Below, one piece after another: positions 46,025 through 54,557 of a stretch of 64,000 nucleotides of DNA. The notes below the pieces were generated by a model. The model was not told the origin of the DNA. It was given only the letters and a program-made list of their open reading frames with translations, and did not search any database. The translations under genes were made by a program, and so were the position numbers. Each line of letters begins with the position of its first letter. The stretch's first letter is position 1. The stretch spans positions 1-64,000 of the forward strand of contig JABMNI010000013.1 of NCBI GenBank assembly GCA_013204605.1, written 5' to 3'. The DNA is from Ignavibacteria bacterium. Its GTDB lineage: Bacteria; Bacteroidota; Ignavibacteria; Kapaibacteriales; Kapaibacteriaceae.

Positions 46025-46450
46025 ATGAAAAAGCAAACATCACTTTTCGCAGCCGTCGTACTCTTTTGCGGTATAGCCCTTGCAAGCACAGCAAATGCGA
46101 GCCCAGCAAACGCTAGCCCTGCAAATGCCAACCAAGTCGCAGCTAAAAACGTAGCCGTTGTTCACGCGAGCTTCGATACAGCTGAACTACAGAAAAATCT
46201 ATCCACAAACGAGATCAAGCTTTCAACTGATCAATTGGAAAAAGTAACGTTTAAGGTTTCGGTCGACGTAACTGGTGCCGTTGAAGATCTAACATACACT
46301 CACAACATCTCGGCCGAGAGCGCAAAAAAAACCGATGCGTGTATTGCAAAAGCATACAAAGCCATCATGGCAACCGAATTCTATCCTGCCAAAAAAGATG
46401 GAAAAAACATTGCCGACGTGGTCACCATCGAGTTTGTGGTTGTCGACTAA
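46025..46450 (+). CDS. Small exported protein with a TonB-C-like domain
   Basis: 141 residues from the ATG at 46025. A signal peptide (MKKQTSLFAAVVLFCGIALA) is followed by an alanine/asparagine-rich repeat (ANASPANASPANAN) and a compact domain of about 90 residues. Its pattern VTGAVEDLTYTHNISAESAK, ACIAKAYKAIMATEFYPAKK and DGKNIADVVTIEFVVVD matches the energy-transducing TonB C-terminal fold found in standalone periplasmic proteins of Bacteroidota. It is monocistronic, flanked by two terminators. A role beside the TonB-dependent SusC is tempting but not shown. No other TonB component is encoded nearby. Confidence 0.7.
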   Translation: MKKQTSLFAAVVLFCGIALASTANASPANASPANANQVAAKNVAVVHASFDTAELQKNLSTNEIKLSTDQLEKVTFKVSVDVTGAVEDLTYTHNISAESAKKTDACIAKAYKAIMATEFYPAKKDGKNIADVVTIEFVVVD

Positions 46451-46513
46451 AAACCGTCTAGTAAAAAGTTACTGTCCCGTAAATAAGTAACTCTCCCAAT
46501 ACCCCGTACAAAG

Positions 46514-46553
46514 GGCGATCTGTCACTCCGTAACGACAGGTCGCCTTTTTTTT
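46514..46553 (+). terminator. Rho-independent terminator after the TonB-C-like gene
   Basis: Stem GGCGATCTGTC/GACAGGTCGCC (one G-U pair; 46514-46524 with 46535-46545), 10-base loop, followed by eight thymines. Confidence 0.92.
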
Positions 46554-46666
46554 GTGCGCAAGTCGCCGTGTGTTTTGTGTATGCTATTGTGAATTGTGCA
46601 CATCCTGTTGAGTGTTGTGCGTAAGCTGTTCTTTGTTATGTTGTGACAAATCACATTGAGGTACGC

Positions 46667-47962
46667 ATGCCATCCCGACGCCAACTCCTGCAATCTGCCT
46701 TAGCCTTTGCGCCAGCCATGCTGGTAAACACTTCCGTACTTTCCAAAACCACAGCGTGGATTGAGAGCGCAAATGGTAGGGGGCTTTATGGTTCAGGCGC
46801 GGCCGATGAAGATTTTTGGCGGTTCATTCAACAGTCGTATGACATTGATAGAGCCATCACAAATCTGAACAATGGTGGTGTTGCACCTTCACCTCGAACA
46901 GTGATGAATGCGGTGCATCAACTACAACAACAAACAAATAATTTACCGGCCATGGAGTTGTGGCAGAATTTAGAACCGCGCGCAGAAACCGTGCGTTCAG
47001 ACCTTGCAACATTCTTCGGAGTGTCGGCAAACGAAATTGCCATTACACGCAATGCTAGTGAGTCGCTACAAAATGTACAAATGGGAATGCCCCTTTCAAA
47101 AGGAGATGAAGTACTAACTTCCGATCAGGATTATCCGCGCATGTTAACGGCGTGGGACCAGCGGAGTAGGCGCGAGGGAATTACGGTAAAGAAGGTTTCG
47201 TTTAAGGTGCCGGTGATGGATGAGGACGATGTAGTGCAGGCGTTTGCCGATGCTGTTACCACGAGGACAAAGGTGATGCATATTTCGCACGTCGTGTTTT
47301 TAACGGGACAAATTTTGCCGGTGCGAAAACTGTGCAATCTTGCTAGGTCGAAAAATATTCCGTGTATTGTTGATGGTGCGCATTCGTTTGCCCACTTCCC
47401 GTTTATGCAATCAGATTTAGAGTGTGATTATTTTGGAACCAGTTTGCACAAGTGGCTAAGTGGTCCTATTGGTACGGGAATGTTGTACGTGGCTGAGCCC
47501 AAAATCAAGGACATTTGGCCCCTCATGGCGGCGGCGAAAGAGTCGGACGGAAATATCCGCAAGTTCGAAGAAATCGGCACGCACCCCGCGGCATTGCACA
47601 ACGCACTATCTGAAGCCGTTGCGTTTGCAAACGCAATAGGCCTAGAACGCAAGGCGAAGCGTCTGCGGTACCTGCACTCACTTTGGACTGACCGTCTAAA
47701 AAATTACGACAACGTCTGGTTTGGCACCAACATCAACAAAGAATCGCAACAGTGCGGTATCCGCTTGGTGAACATTGCGGGTGTCACTCCAGCCAAACTC
47801 TCGGCACACCTAATGGACAAGCACAAAATCTTCACTGTAGGCATCACGCACGATCAGTTTCAAGGGATCCGGGTAACACCGAACGTGTACACCACGCCGG
47901 AAGAGATACATAGGTTTGGAGACGTGATGGAGGAAGTGGCTAAGAATGGAATTGCGAATTAG
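46667..47962 (+). CDS. Tat-exported class V aminotransferase-like PLP protein
   Basis: PLP-dependent enzyme of the isopenicillin-N epimerase/cysteine desulfurase-like group. Counting from the ATG at 46667, the N-terminus MPSRRQLLQSALAFAPAML has a twin-arginine-type signal (SRRQLL). The PLP fold shows ALTRNASES-like AITRNASESLQNVQMG, the aspartate/histidine in CIVDGAHSFAHFPF and the Schiff-base lysine in FGTSLHKWLSGPIGTGMLY. Length 431. The upstream GTG at 46643 adds non-conserved residues. The actual reaction (epimerase, lyase or transaminase) is not deducible. Its TAG stop lies within an AATTAGGAATTACGA microrepeat. Confidence 0.87.
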   Translation: MPSRRQLLQSALAFAPAMLVNTSVLSKTTAWIESANGRGLYGSGAADEDFWRFIQQSYDIDRAITNLNNGGVAPSPRTVMNAVHQLQQQTNNLPAMELWQNLEPRAETVRSDLATFFGVSANEIAITRNASESLQNVQMGMPLSKGDEVLTSDQDYPRMLTAWDQRSRREGITVKKVSFKVPVMDEDDVVQAFADAVTTRTKVMHISHVVFLTGQILPVRKLCNLARSKNIPCIVDGAHSFAHFPFMQSDLECDYFGTSLHKWLSGPIGTGMLYVAEPKIKDIWPLMAAAKESDGNIRKFEEIGTHPAALHNALSEAVAFANAIGLERKAKRLRYLHSLWTDRLKNYDNVWFGTNINKESQQCGIRLVNIAGVTPAKLSAHLMDKHKIFTVGITHDQFQGIRVTPNVYTTPEEIHRFGDVMEEVAKNGIAN

Positions 47963-47985
47963 GAATTACGAATTACGAATTTAGG
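47947..47985. repeat. AATTACGA microrepeat at the aminotransferase stop codon
   Basis: Units GAATTGCGAATTAGGAATTA and following AATTACGAATTT copies begin in the last codons of the aminotransferase gene; the TAG stop is part of the repeat. Confidence 0.7.
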
Positions 47986-48009
47986 AATGGAAATTGAATC
48001 TGATGATTT

Positions 48010-48186
48010 GATCATTCCAAAGTCAATGCCGATGCCAATGCCGACGTCACTCGTCCTCGGCGACCCGCACCGACCCGCACCGACCCGCACCGCGACGCGC
48101 ACAGCTACCCGCGCAGCAACCCGCACCGCGCTGTATCCGTACCGACCCGTACCGCGCAAAGCTACCCGCGCCGCGACCCGCGCAGC
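48010..48186. repeat. C-rich degenerate tandem repeats between convergent genes
   Basis: Three exact CGACCCGCAC units (48061-48090) are followed by degenerate CTACCCGCGC, CAACCCGCAC, GTACCGACCC and CGCGACCCGC units up to about 48184. Before them lies a short GCCGATGCCAATGCC repeat. The GC content is far above the surroundings. A plus-strand frame across it (47987-48301) reads only as TRTATRAATR-type repeats and antisense rhodanese, so I do not call it a gene. Confidence 0.75.
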
Positions 48187-48480
48187 TTATCTAACGTTTG
48201 TCCAAGGTCCGGCATTCAGTACGTTGAAGCCGGCTTTTTTTGCAGTTGAGGTCGCGCTGCCGCTCCTGCCTCCGGAGGCGCAACAGAAAATTATTTGCTG
48301 AGCTTTGTCTTGGTTCTGCAACCAACTACCTACTTCTTGAAGCGGTACGTTAGTAGAGCCTTTTACGTGACCTCCGCTGAATTCAGACGGTGAACGAACA
48401 TCTATTACAATGGCTCCAGCCTGGAGTGCTTCTTTGATTGTGTCGGCGCTGCCGCCGAAGAGGTTGGTTAAAAATCCCAT
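48187..48480 (-). CDS. Single-domain rhodanese-like protein
   Basis: 97-residue sulfurtransferase domain. It begins with a short helix MGFLTNLFGG, then IVIDVRSPSEFSGGHVKGST and the active loop FCCASGGRSGSA, in which the second or first cysteine carries persulfide, and ends AGPWTNVR, as in many short Bacteroidota rhodaneses. No signal peptide. It stands alone; its 3' end abuts the C-rich repeat block. Confidence 0.88.
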   Translation of the reverse strand: MGFLTNLFGGSADTIKEALQAGAIVIDVRSPSEFSGGHVKGSTNVPLQEVGSWLQNQDKAQQIIFCCASGGRSGSATSTAKKAGFNVLNAGPWTNVR

Positions 48481-48520
48481 TTAATCAATTTTCAATTATG
48501 AATTAACAATTATCAATCTA
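48481..48520. repeat. AATTNNNN microrepeat upstream of the rhodanese gene
   Basis: Run of AATTTTCAATTATGAATTAA and ACAATTATCAAT directly before the minus-strand ATG at 48480. It resembles the other octamer arrays but lies at a 5' end. Confidence 0.5.
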
Positions 48521-48536
48521 CGAACATGTCATCCAG

Positions 48537-48581
48537 TGCGTAGCTATGGGGCGAGCCCATCATCCAGAACAAAACTACGCA
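48537..48581. other. Nested inverted repeats in the 293-bp rhodanese-tolC spacer
   Basis: Outer arms TGCGTAG (48537-48543) and CTACGCA (48575-48581) enclose an inner hairpin ATGGG/CCCAT (48546-48550 with 48556-48560). No T-tract follows, so it is not a simple terminator. The rest of the spacer consists of microrepeats only and contains no gene. Confidence 0.5.
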
Positions 48582-48592
48582 AACAAAAACGC

Positions 48593-48782
48593 ACGAATTA
48601 CGAATTACGATGAGAGACGGAAAGAGTAGATAGCACGTGGTGAATTTGCTCGGAATTATTGTGATTGACATTGTGTTGATAAAATGATCAAATGATCAGA
48701 TTCTTCGATTGTGATGATCAAACGATCAAATGATCAGATTCTCATGAATTCGCAATTCGTAATTCGTAATTCTTAATTGACA
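48593..48782. repeat. Mixed microrepeats before the tolC 3' end
   Basis: AATTACGAATTACGA (48597-48612), two exact 19-mers GATCAAATGATCAGATTCT (48686-48704 and 48724-48742, 38 bp apart), and AATTCGCAATTCGTAATTCG with following units (48747-48782) that include the tolC-like gene's TAA stop. Confidence 0.75.
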
Positions 48783-50140
48783 ATTGTCCCTTCAAGTCTT
48801 CGTATCTCGCTCTCAGCAATCTTCGCCGAATATCGTGTTGTAACAAGACGGGTTGCGGCTTCTTCGTAACTGCGCTGGACGAGTAATACTTCTAGTGCGC
48901 TGGTTCTGCCTGATTGATAGCCTTGAAGTGCAATGCTTAGCGCTTCTTGCGCGAGTAGGATACTCTCTTCTTCCAATTGAAGTGCAGCCACAAGGTTTGT
49001 GTAGGTTGAAAAAGCGGCCGAGAGCGATGCATTGAGAATTGATTCCATGTTGGAGTATTCCAATCTGCGTTGATCTGCTAAAATTTGCGCAGCCTGAATC
49101 TGTGTGTTGTGTTTGAATCCGTTGAATAGCGTCCATGACGCGTTCAGGCCAATAGAGAAACCTTGATTCTGGTTCAGCAAAAAGAAACCAACCTGATTGA
49201 CCGATTGATTAAAACTGTATCCGGCAAAGACGTTTAACTGCGGCAACCGCAAGCCACTGAGCTCACTCACCACGTCATCTGCAATTCCTATTTCGGTTTT
49301 TGCAAACAACAATGTGCTGTTGACAGTTAGCATGTTGTTGCGAATGTCGGCGTACATGGGTTTGTAGTCGATGCTGACCCGACCTGAAACTGCTAGGGGG
49401 CTATCTGTTTTTCGAGATAGAAGTTGGTTCAATGTTGCGCATACTTTTTGAAGTTCATTTTGCTGCGTGAGTAATTGAGATTTATACGCGTTCATGTCTA
49501 CAGTGGCTCGTAAAAGATCTACCTTCGACGCCGAACCGATTTCAAACTTCAACTTTGCAATCTTAATAACCTCAGTGTAGATTCTGATAATCTCTGTTGT
49601 GGTTTGTATCAACTGTTGTTGTCTTGCCACATCGAAATATGCCGACGTGATTTTCAGGACTGTGTTCTCAATTTCCACTCGCAACCCAATTGAACTCTGC
49701 GCTTCCAATGCATTCAATTTGTCGCGTGTTGCAAACATCCGCAGCCCGTCAAAAATCGTCCAATTCAACTGCACCTGTGCGCCAAGCACCGAGGAAGTTG
49801 CTCCGCCCCGATTTATCGAACCGCCTGTATTGAAGTCCTGACGAATGCTTGTGTTGCTGGCAGCAATATTGCCCTGCGCTACCACCGAAGGGTAAAAGCC
49901 TGCGTTACCGAGGTTGTTGTTGTTGGCTGCGATATCGACCCTACTCTTTGCAATTTGAATGGTGTAGTTGTTTTGCAACGCTTCTTCAATTGCCGACTGC
50001 AAACTCAGTGTGTCTTGCGCCGCAGCAACAGAAGAAAAAAGCGCTGTAGCAACACAAGAAAAAACTAGAACTAGTACAAGTATTACCAATGGCATCACAA
50101 AAGTTGTAAGGGGCTTTGTGATACGTGCAAAAATCATCAT
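48773..50140 (-). CDS. TolC-family outer-membrane efflux protein
   Basis: Outer-membrane channel of a tripartite efflux pump. The 455 residues include a signal segment (about 13-42) and the two internally repeated TolC/OEP units: first LSLQSAIEEALQNNYTIQIAKSR-type helix (46-68, quoted in part), ARQQQLIQTTTEIIRIYTEV and SASKVDLLRATVDMNAYKSQ; second SWTLFNGFKHNTQIQAAQIL and ESILLAQEALSIALQGYQSG with SALEVLLVQRSYEEA. The ATG overlaps the RND gene stop by four bases, so it belongs to the same operon. The stop lies in a microrepeat. Confidence 0.92.
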   Translation of the reverse strand: MMIFARITKPLTTFVMPLVILVLVLVFSCVATALFSSVAAAQDTLSLQSAIEEALQNNYTIQIAKSRVDIAANNNNLGNAGFYPSVVAQGNIAASNTSIRQDFNTGGSINRGGATSSVLGAQVQLNWTIFDGLRMFATRDKLNALEAQSSIGLRVEIENTVLKITSAYFDVARQQQLIQTTTEIIRIYTEVIKIAKLKFEIGSASKVDLLRATVDMNAYKSQLLTQQNELQKVCATLNQLLSRKTDSPLAVSGRVSIDYKPMYADIRNNMLTVNSTLLFAKTEIGIADDVVSELSGLRLPQLNVFAGYSFNQSVNQVGFFLLNQNQGFSIGLNASWTLFNGFKHNTQIQAAQILADQRRLEYSNMESILNASLSAAFSTYTNLVAALQLEEESILLAQEALSIALQGYQSGRTSALEVLLVQRSYEEAATRLVTTRYSAKIAESEIRRLEGTIVN

Positions 50141-53100
50141 AGACTCAACTGCTCCCCAGCCGAGGCTGACTTCTTGGTTCTGGATAAATATGAGTACACA
50201 CTTGGAATTACGAATAGCGTTAGGGTGAGCGAAAACAGTAAGCCCCCTACAATTACAATACCCATGCCCATTCGGCTTTTGGCACCGGCGCCTATTGCCA
50301 GTGCAATTGGTAGTGCGCCGAGGGCGGTTGCGAGGGTTGTCATGAGAATTGGACGCAATCGCGCTGCCGCGGCCTGTTTGATAGCCTCGTGTACGGGCAT
50401 CCCACTTTCTTTGAGTTGGTTTGCAAATTCCACAATCAAGATTCCATTTTTTGTAACGAGACCTATTAGCATGATGATGCCGATCTCGCTAAAAATATTT
50501 AGGGTCTGATTGAAATACCAAAGCGATGTTAGTGCGCCCGCTAATGCAAGGGGCACAGTGAGCATGATGATAAATGGATCGACAAAACTTTCAAATTGGG
50601 CGGCGAGAATGAGGTAGATGAGTAGCAGTGCAAAAAGAAAGGCGAACAAAATATTCGACGAACTTTCTGAGTAGTCGCGTGATGGACCGGTTAGAGCAGT
50701 CGAGAAGGAATCGTCCAAAACGTTGTCGGCAATCTTTTGCATTTCATCTATACCATCGCCAATGGTTTTGCCGGGAGCCAGCGCAGCTGTAACAGTGGCG
50801 GATTTGTAACGGTTGTAGTGGTAGAGTTGCGACGACTTGCTTTGCTCTTCGAGTTGCACTACGCTTGATAGCTGAATCATTTCGCCGCGAGTGCTTCGGA
50901 CGTACATTGAAAGTATGTCGGTTGGTTCGTCGCGATTCTCGCGCGTGAACTGACCTATCACTTGGTATTGTTTTCCGTTCATTGTGAAGTAGCTAAACCG
51001 CTGACCACTCAATGCCAGTTGCAAGGTTTGTGCAATGTCGAAGGTAGACACGCCTAGCAACTTCGCCTTGTCTCTGTCGATAGTTAAATTCAATTCCGGT
51101 TTGTTGAATTTCAAATTGCAATCAACAATGAGAAACGTTTCGTTTTTGTTTGCTTCATCCAAGAACTTCGGAATTACTTGGATAAGCCGTTCATAGTTTG
51201 GCGCTTGCAAAACAAATTGCACGGGGAGTCCAACGCCAGCGCCACCACCGCTAGAAGAAATAGTTTGTTCTTGAATGACAAAAGTCTTTGCCTCTGGGAA
51301 TTGCTTTGTGACCTTGGTTATGTAATCTGCTATGTCTTGCTGACTCCGTGCACGTAACGAAGAATTAACCAATCCAAAACGTCCAAACCCTGTGTTAACA
51401 GCCCCAGAGCCCGCAAATCCAGGTGCAGTAACTGTCAAAACAATTGCCTTCTCCGGCACCGAGTCAGAAATAAACGTCGCCAATTTGTCCATGTAGGCGT
51501 CGGTGTAATCGTAAGATGAACCCTCAGGCGCAGCAACAATCAGACGTAACCAGTTGCGATCTTCAAGCGGTGCAAGCTCGGAAGGTAGGACTTTAAACAA
51601 CACAACAATCAATGCCACCGAACCCAACACGATTACTATCGACCACCAACGAACGCTCAAGAAATTTCCTAGCCACTCTGAATATCGATTGGTCATTCCC
51701 ACAAAGTATTTTTCAGTACGCAAGTAAAATCTACTTTTATGGTGTGGATTCTTCCTCACCATATAAGCGTTCAACATCGGTGTTAATGACAGGGAAACAA
51801 AGGCGGAAATAAGCACGGCTCCGGCTATCACTATTCCGAATTCTCGGAAAAGTCGACCCACAAAGCCCTCTAAAAAAATTACAGGCAGGAAGACCACAGC
51901 AAGTGTAAACGATGTAGACATCACGGCGAAAAATATTTCGTTCGACCCCTTTATAGCAGCCTCAACGGGTTTCATCCCGCCTTCGATTTTCTTGTAGATA
52001 TTTTCTGTAACTACAATTCCATCATCAACCACTAAGCCCGTTGCCAAAACTATAGCCAGCAATGTGAGCACATTAACGGAGTAGCCCATGAAATACATGA
52101 TGAAGAATGCGCCGATGAGCGAAACGGGGATATCGATTAGCGGACGAAATGCAACCAACCAGTCGCGGAAGAAGAGGTAAATTATTAGTACCACCAAGAT
52201 GATGGCAATCACTAGAGTTTCCTGAACTTCGAGCACCGACATCTTGATGAATATTGTGTTGTCTAACGCGATGTTAAGTTGGTAATCTTTTGGTAGGTCG
52301 CGCCGGATGTCTTCTACACGTTTATAAAACTCATCGGCAATTTCTAAATAGTTCGCTCCGGGTTGTGGCACTAGTCCAAGACCTATCATTGGGACGCCTG
52401 AAATTTTCAGAATGGTTTCTTCGTTCTCCGGACCCAACTCCGCGAAACCAATATCCTTTAATCGCACTACGTTGTCGCCGTCGATCTTGATAATCAGATT
52501 GTTAAAACTTGCCGCATCTGAAAATCGCCCCTTCGTGTTCACTGTTAACTCGGTGGTATTGCCCGCAATTTTTCCTGCGGGAAGTTCCACGTTTTCCAAA
52601 TCGAGTGCTTGCTTCACATTGATCGGCGTCAAACCAAAAGCCGAGAGTTTCGCCGGGTTTATCCAAATGCGCATTGCATATTTTTTCTGACCCCAAATTT
52701 GCACCGAACTAACGCTTGGAATTGTCTGCAGTCGTTCGGCAATTACGTTCTCCGCATAGTCACTCACCTCAAGCTGCGTCTTCGTATCCGACTGCAGCGT
52801 CAGCGCCAAAATCGAATTCGAATTCGCGTCCGACTTCGTCACCGTTGGCAGCCCATCGATATCCTGCGGGAGTTGGCGCACCGCCTGCGACACCTTATCT
52901 CGCACATCATTCGCCGCCGCCTCGAGGTTCGCATCAAGATTAAACTCTACCGTAATCTGACTATTGCCCAGATTACTCGACGAAGAAATCGACCGAATTC
53001 CCTCAATACCATTTAATGCTTTTTCAAGGGGCTCTGTGATTTGTGATTCCACCACTTCGGGATTGGCGCCCACATAACTTGTGCGTACCGTAATAATCGG

Positions 53101-53226
53101 CGGATCGATTGATGGATATTCGCGCACACCCAAAAACGTGTAGCCAATAATTCCAAACACCACAATGGCAATGCTCATCACCCACGCCAACACCGGGCGC
53201 TTTATGCTAATTGTCGATAAACTCAT
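50137..53226 (-). CDS. RND multidrug-efflux transporter, AcrB/MexF class
   Basis: Inner-membrane proton-driven pump, 1029 residues and twelve helices. The N-terminal helix is followed by VREYPSIDPPIITVRTSYVG, the HAE1 porter hallmark. Helix 4 carries the paired proton-relay aspartates in ATGLVVDDGIVVTENIY, and the second half has LILAAQFESFVDPFIIMLTV, GLVTKNGILIVEFANQL and a helix rich in RPILMTTLATALGALPIAL. This is the hydrophobe/amphiphile (HAE-1) type rather than the metal-exporting CusA type. Flanked by its adaptor upstream and outer-membrane channel downstream on the same strand. Confidence 0.95.
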   Translation of the reverse strand: MSLSTISIKRPVLAWVMSIAIVVFGIIGYTFLGVREYPSIDPPIITVRTSYVGANPEVVESQITEPLEKALNGIEGIRSISSSSNLGNSQITVEFNLDANLEAAANDVRDKVSQAVRQLPQDIDGLPTVTKSDANSNSILALTLQSDTKTQLEVSDYAENVIAERLQTIPSVSSVQIWGQKKYAMRIWINPAKLSAFGLTPINVKQALDLENVELPAGKIAGNTTELTVNTKGRFSDAASFNNLIIKIDGDNVVRLKDIGFAELGPENEETILKISGVPMIGLGLVPQPGANYLEIADEFYKRVEDIRRDLPKDYQLNIALDNTIFIKMSVLEVQETLVIAIILVVLIIYLFFRDWLVAFRPLIDIPVSLIGAFFIMYFMGYSVNVLTLLAIVLATGLVVDDGIVVTENIYKKIEGGMKPVEAAIKGSNEIFFAVMSTSFTLAVVFLPVIFLEGFVGRLFREFGIVIAGAVLISAFVSLSLTPMLNAYMVRKNPHHKSRFYLRTEKYFVGMTNRYSEWLGNFLSVRWWSIVIVLGSVALIVVLFKVLPSELAPLEDRNWLRLIVAAPEGSSYDYTDAYMDKLATFISDSVPEKAIVLTVTAPGFAGSGAVNTGFGRFGLVNSSLRARSQQDIADYITKVTKQFPEAKTFVIQEQTISSSGGGAGVGLPVQFVLQAPNYERLIQVIPKFLDEANKNETFLIVDCNLKFNKPELNLTIDRDKAKLLGVSTFDIAQTLQLALSGQRFSYFTMNGKQYQVIGQFTRENRDEPTDILSMYVRSTRGEMIQLSSVVQLEEQSKSSQLYHYNRYKSATVTAALAPGKTIGDGIDEMQKIADNVLDDSFSTALTGPSRDYSESSSNILFAFLFALLLIYLILAAQFESFVDPFIIMLTVPLALAGALTSLWYFNQTLNIFSEIGIIMLIGLVTKNGILIVEFANQLKESGMPVHEAIKQAAAARLRPILMTTLATALGALPIALAIGAGAKSRMGMGIVIVGGLLFSLTLTLFVIPSVYSYLSRTKKSASAGEQLSL

Positions 53227-53271
53227 GTGCAGATCTTTTTTACGTACTTATCATTTTGGTTAGTGTTGTGT

Positions 53272-53334
53272 CCCCGGCCAAAGTTCCCCGGCCAAAGTTC
53301 CCCGGCAGAGTGGCTTCTTCCCCGGCAGGAATTG
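53272..53334. repeat. 14-bp tandem repeat, copy 1
   Basis: Two perfect CCCCGGCCAAAGTT units (53272-53299), then further CCCCGGCAGAGTGG and CCCCGGCAGG starts. It lies between the adaptor stop and RND start, within an operon. The same unit, in the same orientation, recurs at 56881-56917. Confidence 0.85.
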
Positions 53335-53346
53335 CACTTGGAGTGG

Positions 53347-54408
53347 TCATCGTATTACTCGCACTGGCGAATCATTTATCAGTTGCACAAAGCCCGTTGT
53401 AATAACAGAGTCACCCGGCGAGATGCCCGAAATAATTTGTATTGATTCGTCAGTTCGGATTCCAGTTTCAACTTCTGCCTCTCGTGCTTTGCCGCCCTTG
53501 TATAGGAATACTTTTTTACCCTTCAAAATTGGGATGATGGCCTGTGTAGGTATCATGATTGCATCGGAAATATCTCTTAACGGCAGCACTACTTTTACAA
53601 ATGCCCCCGGATACAACATGCCATGGTTAACTGCTAAGGCGCGCAATTGAATTGTTCTGGTAGTGGGATCGATCTTCGGTTCAATGGCGTACACTCGAGC
53701 GTGGAACACCGTTGAGTTATCCGACAACGTAAAATCGATCACCGAGTTTTTCCGCATAACATTGAAGTAGCGCTCGGGCACGGAGAAATCTATCTTCACT
53801 TTATCTAGTTGTTGCACCGTGGCGATTCTTGTAGTGTTGGTAACAAAGCTTCCTGTGCTAATGTATTTGAGTCCTACTACGCCATCGAACGGGGCACGAA
53901 TCTCCGTCTTCGCAATCTGACTCCTCACAAACTCAATGTCTGTATCAACAGTGCGCGCCAGGTTTACCATCACATCGTATTCTTCTTGACTTGCACCGCT
54001 CACCGCCAACAACTGCTTCAGCCTGTCAATTTTTTCCTTGGTTATCGCCGCTTGTAATTCCAGCTTTTTCAACTGTGCTTGAAAATCCGAATCATTGATC
54101 TTCACCAGCAGCTGTCCCCGCTTAACCGCACCACCTTCGTTGATGTTCAGCTTTACCACCTTACCCGAAATCTCCGGCATCAACACCACTTCCTCATTGG
54201 CGATTATGCTCCCCGTGGTGTACACATCATTCGTCATTTCCTGCGATGCAGCCACAAAAACATTCACCGCCGTGGGCATCATCGCGCCAGGTTTGCCAGG
54301 CCCTTTAGCCCCCTTACCAGCACTGCCCGACGTAATGAAAAAGAATTTGATCGCCGCGAACAGCACTACTACCGCAGCAATAGCTGCCAGAATTTTTAAC
54401 GACTTCAT
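53347..54408 (-). CDS. RND efflux periplasmic adaptor (membrane-fusion protein)
   Basis: 353-residue adaptor linking the RND pump to the TolC-like channel. An uncleaved-type N-terminal helix (7-26) precedes a glycine/lysine-rich segment. The barrel-sandwich halves are GSIIANEEVVLMPEISGKVV and IRAPFDGVVGLKYISTGSFV around a coiled-coil hairpin (about 110-170). The beta-barrel and membrane-proximal domain end with KGGKAREAEVETGIRTDESI and SGISPGDSVITTGFVQLI. First gene of the three-gene efflux operon; ATG start. Confidence 0.93.
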   Translation of the reverse strand: MKSLKILAAIAAVVVLFAAIKFFFITSGSAGKGAKGPGKPGAMMPTAVNVFVAASQEMTNDVYTTGSIIANEEVVLMPEISGKVVKLNINEGGAVKRGQLLVKINDSDFQAQLKKLELQAAITKEKIDRLKQLLAVSGASQEEYDVMVNLARTVDTDIEFVRSQIAKTEIRAPFDGVVGLKYISTGSFVTNTTRIATVQQLDKVKIDFSVPERYFNVMRKNSVIDFTLSDNSTVFHARVYAIEPKIDPTTRTIQLRALAVNHGMLYPGAFVKVVLPLRDISDAIMIPTQAIIPILKGKKVFLYKGGKAREAEVETGIRTDESIQIISGISPGDSVITTGFVQLINDSPVRVIR

Positions 54409-54508
54409 ATAAAATTGTCTGCACGATGTTTTACTATCACTCTCTCTCCAAAATATTACGCACTCAAGAATCTGAAATTTACGGCTAACGGGCTTAGTGT
54501 TACTCCCG

Positions 54509-54541
54509 CTTTCGCCTTCAGCTTTCGCCTTCAGCTTTCGC
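54509..54541. repeat. 13-bp tandem repeat downstream of rsmB
   Basis: Two exact CTTTCGCCTTCAG units (54509-54534) plus a partial third, followed by TTTTGCCTTCAG at 54550-54561, which reaches the rsmB stop. The array lies in the 150-bp gap between rsmB and the efflux adaptor. Confidence 0.75.
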
Positions 54542-54557
54542 CCCCTGGGTTTTGCCT

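Noticed and set aside
47987-48301. A 104-residue plus-strand reading frame over the C-rich repeats
   Set aside because: The translation is TRTATRAATR-type repeat followed by the antisense of the rhodanese gene, with no start signal and no protein-like composition.
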